Shown: piece after piece, positions 25,375 to 36,363 of the stretch | Position numbering within the stretch: position 1 is the stretch's first letter | How the letters are laid out: each line of letters begins with the position of its first letter | Translations under genes and position numbers: made by a program | Assembly: GCF_025398315.1 (NCBI RefSeq) | Contig: NZ_JAODOQ010000001.1 | Location: 496,001-560,000, forward strand | From: Shewanella phaeophyticola | GTDB lineage: Bacteria; Pseudomonadota; Gammaproteobacteria; Enterobacterales; Shewanellaceae | DNA length: 64,000 nt | Direction of reading: 5' to 3' | Notes under the pieces: model-generated | Seen by the model: only the letters and a program-made list of their open reading frames with translations | The model's database searches: none | What the model was told of the DNA's origin: nothing

Positions 25375-26139
25375 ATGTCTCAATCAGGTCTTCCCCTCAT
25401 CGGGGTAGTAGCATGCAACAAACAACTCGGCCAGCATCCATTCAATATCGTGGGCGAAAAATACCTACTGAGTATCGTCAATGGTGCCAAAGGCTTCCCG
25501 CTAGTGATTCCATCGTTAGGTATTGATTTACCAATAAAAGATTTACTTTCACGCCTTGATGGCATCATGTTTACTGGTTCGCCATCGAATGTTGAACCCC
25601 ATCATTATCAAGGTAGTCCTAGTGAAGAGGGGACTCACCACGACCCTAAGCGTGACGCCACTACATTGCCACTAATTAGAGCGGCGATCGATATGGGAAT
25701 TCCGTTGCTGGGCATTTGTCGTGGTTTTCAAGAAATGAATGTTGTCTTTGGCGGCAGTTTGCATCAAAAACTCCACGAGGTTGGCACGTATATTGAACAT
25801 AGAGAAGATAAAGAGGCACCTTTAGATGTGCAATATGGCTTATCGCATCAAGTTAACCTTGTTGCCGGCGGACTTCTTCACGATGCATGGGGCTGTGACA
25901 CTGCAGAGGTTAACTCTGTTCATACTCAAGGCGTGGAGCGTCTAGGTGAGGGGTTACAGCCAGAAGCATATGCTCCAGATGGATTAGTGGAAGCATTTTC
26001 AGTGAAAAATGCCAAAAATTTTGCATTAGGTGTCCAGTGGCATCCTGAATGGAAAGTCACCGAAAATGCGTTTTACAGCGCTATTTTCGAGGCATTCGGG
26101 CAAGCCTGTAGACATCATGCAGCAACACAAGTGAGATAA
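25375..26139 (+). CDS. puuD: Gamma-glutamyl-gamma-aminobutyrate hydrolase
   Basis: A 254-residue class I glutamine-amidotransferase-like hydrolase that splits gamma-glutamyl-GABA into glutamate and GABA. The nucleophile is the Cys in PLLGICRGFQEMNVVFGGSLHQ (near residue 114); the catalytic His and Glu are in VQWHPEWKV. Peptidase C26 features MFTGSPSNVEPHHY and VNSVHTQGV are present. Length equals E. coli PuuD. It ends two bases before puuA, so the two are co-transcribed. Confidence 0.94.
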   Translation: MSQSGLPLIGVVACNKQLGQHPFNIVGEKYLLSIVNGAKGFPLVIPSLGIDLPIKDLLSRLDGIMFTGSPSNVEPHHYQGSPSEEGTHHDPKRDATTLPLIRAAIDMGIPLLGICRGFQEMNVVFGGSLHQKLHEVGTYIEHREDKEAPLDVQYGLSHQVNLVAGGLLHDAWGCDTAEVNSVHTQGVERLGEGLQPEAYAPDGLVEAFSVKNAKNFALGVQWHPEWKVTENAFYSAIFEAFGQACRHHAATQVR

Positions 26140-26141
26140 AA

Positions 26142-27497
26142 ATGGATAAATTAATCGCTTTTTTGAAAGACAATAAAATTACTGAAGTTGAATGTGTTAT
26201 CAGTGACATGACCGGGATTGCGCGTGGAAAAATTGCGCCTGTAGACAAGTTCATTGATGAAAAAGGCATGCGCTTACCTGAAAGTGTTTTATTACAAACC
26301 GTTACGGGTGACTACATCAATGACGAAATTTTTTACTCATTGCTTGATGACGCAGATATCGATTTTGTTTGTGTACCCGATGACAGCGCAGTGTTTATGC
26401 TGCCCTGGATCGTAGAAGCAACGGCACAAGTGATTCATGATTGTTACGACCGCATGGGCAATCCAATTGAACTGTCTCCGCGCAACGTACTCAAAAAAGT
26501 ATTAAAACTGTACGAAGACAAAGGTTGGGAGCCTGTTATTGCCCCTGAAATGGAGTTTTATCTTACTAAGCGCTCTGACGATCATGACTTACCACTTAAG
26601 CCACCTATAGGGCGTTCTGGTCGCCCTGAAGCTGGACGCCAATCATTTTCAATTGATGCGGCTAACGAATATGACCCATTATTTGAAGACATGTACGACT
26701 GGTGCGAAGCTCAAGGTTTAGATATCGACACCTTGATCCATGAAGATGGCTCCGCCCAAATGGAAATTAACTTCAGCCATGGTAACCCCTTGGCTCTTGC
26801 TGACCAAGTGTTTGTGTTTAAGCGCACATTACGTGAAGCCGCACTAAAACATGATGTTTGCGCCACGTTTATGGCTAAGCCCGTTACTGATGAGCCTGGC
26901 AGTGCAATGCACATTCACCAAAGCATTGTGGATAAGAAAACCGGTAAAAATATCTTCACTAAAGAAGACGGTACCCAAAGCCAATTATTTTTAAATTACA
27001 TTGCTGGCTTGCAAACTTATATTCCTGAGTTATTACCGTTAATGGCACCTAATGCCAACTCATTCCGTCGTTTTCTTCCAGGCACTTCAGCACCGGTTAA
27101 CTTAGAGTGGGGTATTGAAAACCGCACTTGTGGTCTACGCATTCCAGAGTCATCGCCGCAAAATCGTCGTATTGAAAACCGTATTCCTGGCGCAGATGCC
27201 AATTGCTATTTAGCCATTGCCGCCAGCTTATTGTGCGGGTTTATCGGGATTGAGAAAAACCTACGTCCTTCTACACCCGTCAGTGGCCGTGCAAATGAAA
27301 GCCGTACCAATAATGATAACTATTTGCCAGTGACATTAGAAGAAGCGCTAATGGCTATGCAAGAAAGTGAAGCGGGTATTGAGTATTTAGGCCAATCATT
27401 TATCACTGCATTTGTGGCGGTAAAACAGGCTGAACTTGAAAACTTTAGACGTGTAGTGAGCTCCTGGGAACGTGAGTTTTTACTACTTACTGTTTAA
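26142..27497 (+). CDS. puuA: Gamma-glutamylputrescine synthetase
   Basis: A 451-residue glutamine-synthetase-family ligase that joins glutamate and putrescine with ATP, the first step of the Puu pathway. Seen: the N-terminal EVECVISDMTGIARGKIAP, the catalytic EPVIAPEMEFYLTKR, SAQMEINFSHGNPLALADQVFVFKR, DEPGSAMHIHQSI, APNANSFRRFLPGTSAPVNLEWGIENRTCGLRIP and NRIPGADANCYLAIAASLLCG. The adenylylation-loop Tyr of true glutamine synthetase is not apparent. It follows puuD immediately and precedes the spuC-like gene by about 120 bases. Confidence 0.94.
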   Translation: MDKLIAFLKDNKITEVECVISDMTGIARGKIAPVDKFIDEKGMRLPESVLLQTVTGDYINDEIFYSLLDDADIDFVCVPDDSAVFMLPWIVEATAQVIHDCYDRMGNPIELSPRNVLKKVLKLYEDKGWEPVIAPEMEFYLTKRSDDHDLPLKPPIGRSGRPEAGRQSFSIDAANEYDPLFEDMYDWCEAQGLDIDTLIHEDGSAQMEINFSHGNPLALADQVFVFKRTLREAALKHDVCATFMAKPVTDEPGSAMHIHQSIVDKKTGKNIFTKEDGTQSQLFLNYIAGLQTYIPELLPLMAPNANSFRRFLPGTSAPVNLEWGIENRTCGLRIPESSPQNRRIENRIPGADANCYLAIAASLLCGFIGIEKNLRPSTPVSGRANESRTNNDNYLPVTLEEALMAMQESEAGIEYLGQSFITAFVAVKQAELENFRRVVSSWEREFLLLTV

Positions 27498-27616
27498 CTA
27501 AGCCCCTAGCCCTGTCGTGATTAAAATGCAGTGCAATGGTTTGCCATAGCACTTAGGTCGTGGATAAACAGGCAGCAAATATCCAATGTTTGCTGTCTGC
27601 TTGAAAGGATAACAGT

Positions 27617-29003
27617 ATGCAAGATGCATTAACTCAGCAACAACAAAAACTCGATAGTTTACAAACTGCCGACAAGCAGCATTTTATCCACCCATTTACT
27701 GACTCAAAAGGCTTAGCAGAAAAGGGGACTCGGGTTATTGAGCGTGCAGAAGGCGTTTATTTATGGGACGTCATGGGCCATAAATTACTCGATGGCATGG
27801 CGGGTTTATGGTGCGTGAATGTGGGCTATGGTCGCCAATCTATTGTTGATGCTGTTGCAAAGCAAATGCAACAGTTGCCATTTTACAACAGCTTCTTTCA
27901 GTGCTCACATCCACCGGCCATCGAACTGGCGCAAAAAATTGCATCACTTGCTCCTAACCATATGAACAATGTGTTTTTTACTGGTTCAGGCTCAGAGTCT
28001 AATGACACCAATTTACGCATGGTAAGACGCTACTGGGATCTTAAAGGTAAGCCAAGCAAGAAAACCATTATCAGCCGCGATAATGCTTACCATGGTTCTA
28101 CTGTTGCGGGTGCGAGCTTAGGCGGCATGTCGGGTATGCATGAGCAGGGTGATTTACCTATCCCCGGAGTGGTGCATATTGTGCAACCTTATTGGTACGG
28201 TGAAGGTAAAGGCTTATCACCTGAAGAATTTGGTTTGCAAGCAGCTCAGGCTCTTGAAGCTAAAATTTTAGAAGTGGGCGAAGACAATGTCGCGGCGTTT
28301 ATTGCTGAACCGTTCCAAGGTGCGGGTGGGGTGATTATTCCGCCGTCGACTTACTTGACTCGAAATTAAACGTATTTTAGCTAAATACGATATCCTATTT
28401 ATTTTAGACGAAGTGATCAGTGGTTTTGGTCGCACCGGCAAATGGTTTGCTGCTGAATACTTTGATTTACAACCCGATTTAATCTCTATTGCCAAAGGCA
28501 TGACCTCAGGTTATGTGCCAATGGGCGGCGTGATAGTGTCAGACAAAGTGGCTGATGTCATCAAGCAAGACTGCGGTGAGTTTACCCATGGTTTTACTTA
28601 TTCAGGCCATCCTGTAGCGGCTGCAGCGGCATTAGAAAATATTCGTATTATTGAGCAAGAGCAACTTATAGAGCGTGTTGAATCTGATACGACCCCTTAT
28701 TTACAGTCTCGTTTACAAGAACTTGCCGAACACCCTTTAGTGGGGGAAGTGCGTGGCTTAGGCATGGTTGCAGCAATTGAGCTGGTACAAGATAAAGCGT
28801 TAAAGCAAAAGTTTGACTCTAAAACCGGCGTTGGCACGTTTTGTCGTGACGCCTGTATAAAGCATGGTTTGGTGATGCGCTCTGTGGGCGACACCATGAT
28901 CATTTCACCACCGTTAACAATGACTCACAGTGAAATTGACGAGTTAGTGGCTAAGGCAACGTTGGCGCTCAATGACACATATCAGTATGTTCAAGGGCAA
29001 TAA
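27617..29003 (+). pseudogene. spuC: Putrescine-pyruvate-type class III aminotransferase, frameshift near 28355
   Basis: A PLP transaminase for direct deamination of putrescine or cadaverine with pyruvate, bypassing glutamylation. N-terminus FIHPFTDSKGLAEKGTRVIERAEGVYLWDVMGHKLLDGMAGLWCVNVGYGR, then NNVFFTGSGSESNDTNLRMVRRYWDLKG and NAYHGSTVAGASLGGM. After VIIPPSTY the frame shifts; the family has YWPEIKRIL, and TTGACTC (28353-28360) stands where TGGCC plus one base (Trp-Pro) is expected. Frame 3 then gives EIKRILAKYDILFILDEVISGFGRTGKWFAAEYFDLQPDLISIAKGMTSGY with the PLP lysine, ending at 29003. About 462 residues in total. Part of the puuDA-spuC-pot transcript. Confidence 0.88.
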
Positions 29004-29243
29004 CTACTACTTTTTTAGGTGAATGAATATTGTAAAATAGTGATTTTTTAACCAAAAGCATTTCAATGTCTAGTAATCGAATATGTTTTTGATAAAATCC
29101 GCAAAATTATGGGAGCGCATGCCGTTGCTGTAATCATACCGATGCATAGTTAAGTTGTAGCATTGGATAATTTCTTTCAATAGAAAGAAGATTTTACACG
29201 CTGGTATAGCTAGCGAAAAAAACTAACGTCAGCGTCGCTCTGA

Positions 29244-30368
<1,125 letters not shown>

Positions 30369-30377
30369 CTTCACAAC

Positions 30378-30407
30378 GAGGGCGGGGACACTCGCCCTTA
30401 CTTTTTA
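30378..30407 (+). terminator. Attenuator-like hairpin between potF and potG
   Basis: AGGGCG (30379-30384) pairs with CGCCCT (30393-30398), followed by TACTTTTT. The short stem and imperfect U tract suggest partial termination, common after binding-protein genes in ABC operons. Confidence 0.55.
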
Positions 30408-30518
30408 CATTTGTTTATCTACTTTTGATGGCTAATTTAGCCACTATAGAACGGTTAAGTGTGCGCATAACAGTGTCATCGTTGTGATAGTCATACTTCA
30501 AAAAGGCGGAGCAGTATT

Positions 30519-31655
30519 ATGGGAAACACCTCAGGCGTCACGAATAAACCAACCACAAAGACGCAAGATGAAGTCCTGGTCAAAATTGAGCGCGTAAGCA
30601 AGCTGTTTGATGATGTGCGTGCGGTAGATGATGTGTCACTTACCATTAATCGTGGTGAGATATTTGCTCTGCTAGGTGGTTCAGGTTCTGGTAAGTCAAC
30701 ATTATTACGTATGCTGGCCGGATTTGAAAAACCCACTGAAGGACGTATTTTTCTTGATGGTGTCGACATTACGGATATGCCGCCATACGAACGTCCAATT
30801 AACATGATGTTCCAGTCTTATGCGTTGTTCCCGCATATGACAGTAGCGCAAAATATCGCTTTTGGGCTAAAACAAGACAAAATGCCAAAAGCTGAGATTG
30901 AAGTACGTGTCAAAGAAATGCTTAAACTGGTGCACATGGAAAAATACGGTAAACGTAAACCGCATCAGTTGTCAGGTGGTCAGCGTCAACGTGTGGCGTT
31001 GGCACGGTCATTGGCTAAGCGCCCTAAATTGTTGTTACTTGACGAACCCATGGGCGCGTTAGACAAAAAACTGCGTACTCAAATGCAGTTAGAAGTGGTC
31101 GATATTTTAGAGGCGGTAGGCGTCACGTGCGTGATGGTGACCCACGATCAAGAAGAAGCCATGACCATGGCCGATCGGATCTCCATTATGCATGAAGGTT
31201 GGATTGCTCAAACCGGCAGTCCAATGGACATTTATGAGTCGCCAGCGAGTCGTTTAGTGGCCGAGTTTATTGGTACGGTGAACTTATTTGACGGTGAAAT
31301 TATTGCCGATGAAGTGGACCACGCTGTGATTAAGTCAGCCAGTCTAGAACGTGAGTTTTATATCGGCCATGGTATTTCAACCAGCTTAGAAAACAAAAAC
31401 ATCTTTTTAGCGCTGCGCCCTGAAAAAACCATTATTACCCGTGAAAAACCTGATTCTGAATACAACTGGGCCCACGGTGTTGTGCACGACATTGCTTACC
31501 TTGGTGGCCTGTCGGTGTATTACATTAAGCTGAAAAACAAGCAAATTGTACAATGCTCGATGATTAACCGCGAACGCCGCGCTGACCACCCAACGTGGGA
31601 AGACGAGGTGTACATCAGTTGGGAAGACAGCAGCGGGGTTGTATTACACTCATGA
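30519..31655 (+). CDS. potG: Putrescine ABC transporter, ATP-binding subunit
   Basis: 378 residues. Walker A GGSGSGKST (near residue 50), Q-loop MMFQSYALFPHMTV, signature LSGGQRQRVALARSLAKRP, Walker B LLLLDEPMGALD and H-loop MVTHDQEEA. The C-terminal TOBE-like domain holds LRPEKTIITREKP and VVHDIAYLGGLSVYYIKL. Family: spermidine/putrescine importers (PotA/PotG). Its stop overlaps the potH start (ATGA). It energises uptake through PotH and PotI. Confidence 0.94.
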   Translation: MGNTSGVTNKPTTKTQDEVLVKIERVSKLFDDVRAVDDVSLTINRGEIFALLGGSGSGKSTLLRMLAGFEKPTEGRIFLDGVDITDMPPYERPINMMFQSYALFPHMTVAQNIAFGLKQDKMPKAEIEVRVKEMLKLVHMEKYGKRKPHQLSGGQRQRVALARSLAKRPKLLLLDEPMGALDKKLRTQMQLEVVDILEAVGVTCVMVTHDQEEAMTMADRISIMHEGWIAQTGSPMDIYESPASRLVAEFIGTVNLFDGEIIADEVDHAVIKSASLEREFYIGHGISTSLENKNIFLALRPEKTIITREKPDSEYNWAHGVVHDIAYLGGLSVYYIKLKNKQIVQCSMINRERRADHPTWEDEVYISWEDSSGVVLHS

Positions 31656-32551
31656 AGAATCCACTTAAAATAATCAAAGGTCGTTATTTGACCATGGGGG
31701 TACCTTACCTATGGTTATTGATGTTCTTCGCGCTGCCATTTGCGATTGTGTTAAAGCTGAGTTTTTCGTCTGCGGCGATTGCGATTCCGCCATACGAAGC
31801 GACCTTTAGCTACGCAGATGAAATGCTTAATATTGCACTGAATTTTGGTAACTACTTATTGTTACTGCAAGATTCGATGTATTACATGGCTTATCTCACT
31901 TCGCTTAAAATGGCCTTTGTGGCCACCTTAGGTTGTTTAATTTTGGGCTTTCCGATGGCATATGCCATTGCGAGGGCACCTGCAAGGCTGCAAACGGTAC
32001 TTTTACTGTTGGTGATGTTGCCGTCTTGGACTTCATTTTTAATCCGCATTTATGCTTGGATGGGGATTTTAAGCAATAACGGCTTAATCAATAACGCCTT
32101 AATGTGGTTAGGGGTTATCTCTGAGCCGATTCAAATGCTCAACACCAATTTTGCTGTGTATATTGGGATTATCTACGCGTACTTACCGTTTATGATCTTG
32201 CCGCTGTACGCCACCTTGGTGAAATTGGACTTAAGCTTAATAGAAGCGGCTTCAGATCTTGGTTCGCGCAGTATTAATACCTTTTGGAAAATCACCTTAC
32301 CTTTGTCAATGGGGGGCGTGATTGCCGGCTCGATGTTGGTGTTTATTCCTGCGGTAGGTGAGTTTGTTATCCCTGAATTATTGGGCGACTCAGATTCACT
32401 CATGATTGGTAAAGTGTTGTGGCAAGAGTTCTTTAATAACCGCGACTGGCCTGTAGCGTCGTCATTAGCGATTGTGATGCTCGCGCTGTTGATTATTCCG
32501 ATAACCTTATTCCACCGTTATCAGTCACGTAATATGGAGAACGCCGTATGA
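31652..32551 (+). CDS. potH: Putrescine ABC transporter permease
   Basis: About 299 residues with six membrane spans (YLWLLMFFALPFAIVLKLSF, TSLKMAFVATLGCLILGFPMAYA, TVLLLLVMLPSWTSFLIRIYAW, FAVYIGIIYAYLPFMILPLYATLV, GGVIAGSMLVFIPAVGEFVIP, SSLAIVMLALLIIPITLF). The EAA loop reads LIEAASDLGSRSINTFWKITLPLSMGGV. The ATG at 31652 overlaps the potG stop and is preferred to an upstream in-frame start inside potG. It overlaps potI by four bases. Confidence 0.93.
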   Translation: MKNPLKIIKGRYLTMGVPYLWLLMFFALPFAIVLKLSFSSAAIAIPPYEATFSYADEMLNIALNFGNYLLLLQDSMYYMAYLTSLKMAFVATLGCLILGFPMAYAIARAPARLQTVLLLLVMLPSWTSFLIRIYAWMGILSNNGLINNALMWLGVISEPIQMLNTNFAVYIGIIYAYLPFMILPLYATLVKLDLSLIEAASDLGSRSINTFWKITLPLSMGGVIAGSMLVFIPAVGEFVIPELLGDSDSLMIGKVLWQEFFNNRDWPVASSLAIVMLALLIIPITLFHRYQSRNMENAV

Positions 32552-33362
32552 AGAAGTTCAGTTTCTCTAAAGTGATGCTGTGGTTTGGCTTACTGTTTTT
32601 GTATGCGCCGATGTTTATTTTGGTTGTTTACTCGTTTAACGAATCAAAATTAGTGACGGTGTGGAGTGGATTTTCACCTAAATGGTATGGCGAGTTATTT
32701 AAAGATACCCAAATACTCGAAGCCGTGTAATCAGTTTGCGTATTGCATTCTACAGTTCAACCATGGCGGTGATTATCGGCACCATGGCAGCATTTGTGAT
32801 GACACGTTTTCGCCGCTCTTGGGCAAAGTTAACACTGTCTAACATGATTACCGCACCACTGGTTATGCCAGAGGTGATTACCGGTTTGTCATTGTTATTA
32901 TTGTTTGTCGAAATGGCTGATTTACTTGGTTGGCCAGCAGAGCGTGGCATGGTAACCGTATGGATTGCGCACTCCACGTTTTGTGCGGCTTACGTTGCTG
33001 TGGTGGTGTCATCACGATTGCGAGAGCTTGATTTGTCGATTGAAGAAGCGGCGATGGACTTAGGTGCAACGCGATTTAAAACTTTCTTTTTAATCACAGT
33101 ACCTATGATTTCACCAGCATTAATAGCAGGTTGGTTTTTGTCGTTTAGTTTGTCATTAGATGACCTAGTGATTGCCAGCTTTGCTTCTGGACCGGGTTCT
33201 ACCACGTTACCTATGGTGGTGTTCTCATCGGTGCGTTTAGGGGTTTCACCTAAAATTAATGCTTTAGCCACCATTATTATTCTGAGTGTGTCTTTGGTTG
33301 CGTTCTTGTCGTGGTATTTAGCCCGACGCTCAGAACGTAAAGCTAAAGAAGCAATGGAGTAA
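32548..33362 (+). pseudogene. potI: Putrescine ABC transporter permease PotI, frameshift near 32728
   Basis: The first part (FSKVMLWFGLLFLYAPMFILVVYSFNESK, VWSGFSPKWYGELFKDTQILEAV) stops at 32730. Frame 3 continues with ISLRIAFYSSTMAVIIGTMAAFVMTRF, the spans LVMPEVITGLSLLLLFVEMADLLG and FCAAYVAVVVSSRL, and the EAA loop IEEAAMDLGATRFKTFFLITVPMISPALIAG to 33362. One missing base in GTGTAATC (for example GTG TTA ATC) restores the frame, giving about 271 residues, as expected. Overlap with potH shows translational coupling. A terminator follows. Confidence 0.9.
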
Positions 33363-33382
33363 GCTGAGCTAACCGTTGCTAA

Positions 33383-33411
33383 AGCCACGCTTATTAAGTG
33401 TGGCTTTTTTT
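33383..33411 (+). terminator. Terminator after potI
   Basis: AGCCACGCTT (33383-33392) with AAGTGTGGCT (33396-33405), one G-T pair, followed by T6. It ends the puuD-puuA-spuC-potFGHI transcript. Confidence 0.88.
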
Positions 33412-33545
33412 ACTACAACAATGTTTAGGGTGTTAAATATATTCTACAAAGTGTCAAAAATTACACTTTAAATGCTAGTTTTTAAATATGCTTAAGTGTA
33501 CGATGATCAGGTTGTATTTCGTCTTGAACCTATAAAGGAAGCGCT

Positions 33546-34832
33546 ATGTCCGCCACACCTCACGCTAGTTCATATTATGCTGCGTCGGCTAATGATAAAG
33601 TCGAACGCCCACGCTTAGAATCTTCAATAGAAACGGATGTTTGTATCATTGGTGCGGGATATACAGGGTTGTCATCTGGGCTGCATTTATTAGAAAGCGG
33701 CATGAAAGTGGTTATCCTCGAAGCGGCTCGCATTGGTTGGGGCGCATCGGGGCGAAATGGTGGGCAAATTGTTAACTCATTTAGCCGCGACATCGACAGC
33801 ATCGAAAAGGTGGTGGGTAAAGAGCAAGCCAAACTGTTTGGTCAAATGGCATTTGAAGGCGGACAAATTATTCGTGATCGTATTGCCAAATATAATATCG
33901 ATTGTGACTTAAAAGATGGCGGTGTGTCTGCGGCGATGAATGCCAAACAAATGGGCCATTTACAGTCGCAAAAAACCTTATGGGAAGCTCATGGGCATCA
34001 CAACCATTTAGAGATGCTAGACAAAGATGGCATTCGAAATGTGGTGAATACCGACTTATATGTGGGCGGTTTGCTTGATAAAAGCGGCGGCCATATTCAC
34101 CCGCTTAATTTAGCATTAGGCGAAGCCCGTGCGGTTGAATCATTGGGTGGACAAATTTTTGAAGACTCTGCTGTGATTAAAGTTGATGACGGTGAATCTC
34201 CGGTGGTGCATACCGAAAAAGGTCAGGTTAAATGTAAATTTGTGGTGGTAGCGGGTAATGCTTACCTTGGTAAGTTATTGCCAGAGCTACAAGCTAAGTC
34301 AATGCCATGCGGTACTCAAGTGGTGACAACAGAGCCTTTGCCCGATGACATCGCCGCGAGTTTATTACCGCAAGATTATTGCGTAGAAGACTGTAATTAC
34401 CTGTTAGATTATTACCGTTTATCTGGTGATAAACGCTTAATCTTTGGTGGCGGGGTGGTATATGGCGCTCGCGATCCTGCTAACGTTGAAGCCTTGATTA
34501 TGCCTAAATTATTAAAGACATTTCCGCAGTTAAAAGGCATTAAAGTGGATTATGCCTGGACCGGTAACTTTTTAATGACTTTGTCACGTTTACCTCAAGT
34601 GAGCCGAATTGGGCATAACATATATTATTCTCAAGGCTGCAGTGGTCACGGGGTTACCTATACTCATTTGGCGGGCAAATTAATTGCCGAAATGCTCAAT
34701 GGTCAAGCGACCCGTTTTGATGCTTTTGCTGCTTTACCTCATTATCCATTCCCCGGTGGTCACGCTTTACGAGTACCGTTTAGTGCGTTAGGGGCTTGGT
34801 ATTACACCATGCGCGACAAGTTTGGTATTTAA
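33546..34832 (+). CDS. puuB: Gamma-glutamylputrescine oxidase (FAD, DAO family), copy 2
   Basis: A 428-residue paralogue of the oxidase at 22821-24128. Same layout: SSYYAASANDKVERPRL, FAD site VCIIGAGYTGLSSGLHLLESGMKVVILEAARIGWGASGRNGGQIVNS, GQVKCKFVVVAGNAYLG, LLDYYRLSGDKRLIFGGGVVYGARDP and the C-terminal SQGCSGHGVTYTHLAGKLIAEML, ending GAWYYTMRDKFGI. The two copies differ along most of their length, so the duplication is not recent. It has its own leader with RBS AAAGGAAG after the potI terminator and precedes gabD by 72 bases. Confidence 0.9.
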   Translation: MSATPHASSYYAASANDKVERPRLESSIETDVCIIGAGYTGLSSGLHLLESGMKVVILEAARIGWGASGRNGGQIVNSFSRDIDSIEKVVGKEQAKLFGQMAFEGGQIIRDRIAKYNIDCDLKDGGVSAAMNAKQMGHLQSQKTLWEAHGHHNHLEMLDKDGIRNVVNTDLYVGGLLDKSGGHIHPLNLALGEARAVESLGGQIFEDSAVIKVDDGESPVVHTEKGQVKCKFVVVAGNAYLGKLLPELQAKSMPCGTQVVTTEPLPDDIAASLLPQDYCVEDCNYLLDYYRLSGDKRLIFGGGVVYGARDPANVEALIMPKLLKTFPQLKGIKVDYAWTGNFLMTLSRLPQVSRIGHNIYYSQGCSGHGVTYTHLAGKLIAEMLNGQATRFDAFAALPHYPFPGGHALRVPFSALGAWYYTMRDKFGI

Positions 34833-34904
34833 TCTTACCCAGTCACTGAGTTGAGATTATTTACAGGGAATTAAGTTGTTAATCAAATTGAGTAGGAGTG
34901 CGTT

Positions 34905-36352
34905 GTGATTTTAAATGATCCCAGCTTATTGCACGAGCAATGCTATATCGATGGTTTGTGGGTGAGTGCTAACAGCGGTGAAACCGTTGCGATTGCCAAC
35001 CCTGCTACACAAGAGTTAATTGGCCATGTGCCAGTGATGGGCGCGGCTGAAACTCAAGCGGCAATCACTGCAGCCAATAAAGCGCTGCCAGCTTGGCGTG
35101 CGCTGTCGGCAAAAGAGCGTAGCCAAAAGTTACGCCGTTGGTTTGAATTGATTAACCAACATGCTGATGATCTTGCGCTCATGATGACCACAGAGCAAGG
35201 CAAGCCTCTCGCTGAAGCCCGAGGCGAGGTGACTTATGCTGCCTCGTTTATTGAATGGTTTGCTGAAGAGGCCAAGCGCATTTATGGCGACACGATTCCA
35301 GGACATCAAGCTGATAAGAGACTGACAGTAATTAAACAACCTGTTGGCGTTACTGCGGCCATTACGCCGTGGAACTTCCCCGCAGCAATGATTACCCGTA
35401 AAGCGGCGCCAGCACTTGCTGCGGGTTGCACTATGGTGGTTAAGCCTGCACCGCAAACGCCCTTTACCGCATTAGCGTTAGCAGAACTTGCCCATCGCGC
35501 GGGTATTCCTGCGGGGGTATTTAGCGTAGTGACAGGTGATGCCATTGCCATTGGTAACACCTTATGTGATAGCCCCATCGTTCGTAAGTTATCGTTTACG
35601 GGCTCAACAGCCGTTGGCATAAAGTTAATGGAGCAATGTGCGCCGACGCTAAAAAAGCTGTCGCTTGAACTAGGCGGCAATGCACCGTTTATCGTGTTTG
35701 ACGATGCCGATATTGACGCCGCAGTCGAAGGTGCCATGATTGCAAAATACCGCAATGCCGGCCAAACCTGTGTATGTGCTAACCGCATTTATGTTCAAGC
35801 GGGTGTGTATGAGCAATTTACTCAAAAATTTGCTGCAGCTGTTGCTAAGCTCAGCGTCGGTAACGGCGCAGATGACGGGGTGAATATTGGCTCGTTAATC
35901 AATCAAGATGCTGTGGCAAAAGTGCAAAGCCATTTAGCGGATGCAGTCGCAAAAGGCGCCAGTGTTGTAACGGGGGGAAAGCCCATAGCTTAGGCGGGTT
36001 CTTTTTTGAACCCACCATTTTACGCGATGTTGATAAGTCGATGTTGGTGGCCAAAGAGGAAACTTTTGATCCATTAGCGCCGTTATTTAAATTCGACACC
36101 GTTGATGATGTGATTAAGCAGGCCAACGATACCGAGTTTGGTTTAGCTGCGTATTTTTACGGCCGCGATATTTCGCTGGTTTACAAAGTGGCTGAAGCAC
36201 TTGAGTACGGTATGGTGGGGGTGAATACCGGATTAATCTCGACCGAAGTGGCACCCTTTGGTGGCATTAAATCCTCAGGATTAGGTCGCGAAGGGTCTAA
36301 GTTTGGTATCGAAGAATACCTTGAAATGAAATATATCTGCATGTCAGTTTAA
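34905..36352 (+). pseudogene. gabD: Succinate-semialdehyde dehydrogenase, frameshift near 35985
   Basis: Oxidises succinate semialdehyde to succinate with NAD(P)+, the end of GABA breakdown. ALDH motifs: CYIDGLWVSANSGETVAIANPAT, QPVGVTAAITPWNFPAAMITRKAAPALAAG, LSFTGSTAVGIKLM, catalytic Glu in LELGGNAPFIVFDD and catalytic Cys in RNAGQTCVCANR. At 35889-35894 the family motif IGPLI reads IGSLI (GGCTC for GGCCC). The frame breaks after VTGGKP; frame 2 continues [16 protein letters not shown] to [27 protein letters not shown] at 36352, total about 482 residues. The start is GTG 34905 after a TAGGAGTG RBS. gabT follows 11 bases later. Confidence 0.9.
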
Positions 36353-36363
36353 GAGAGTGGGCA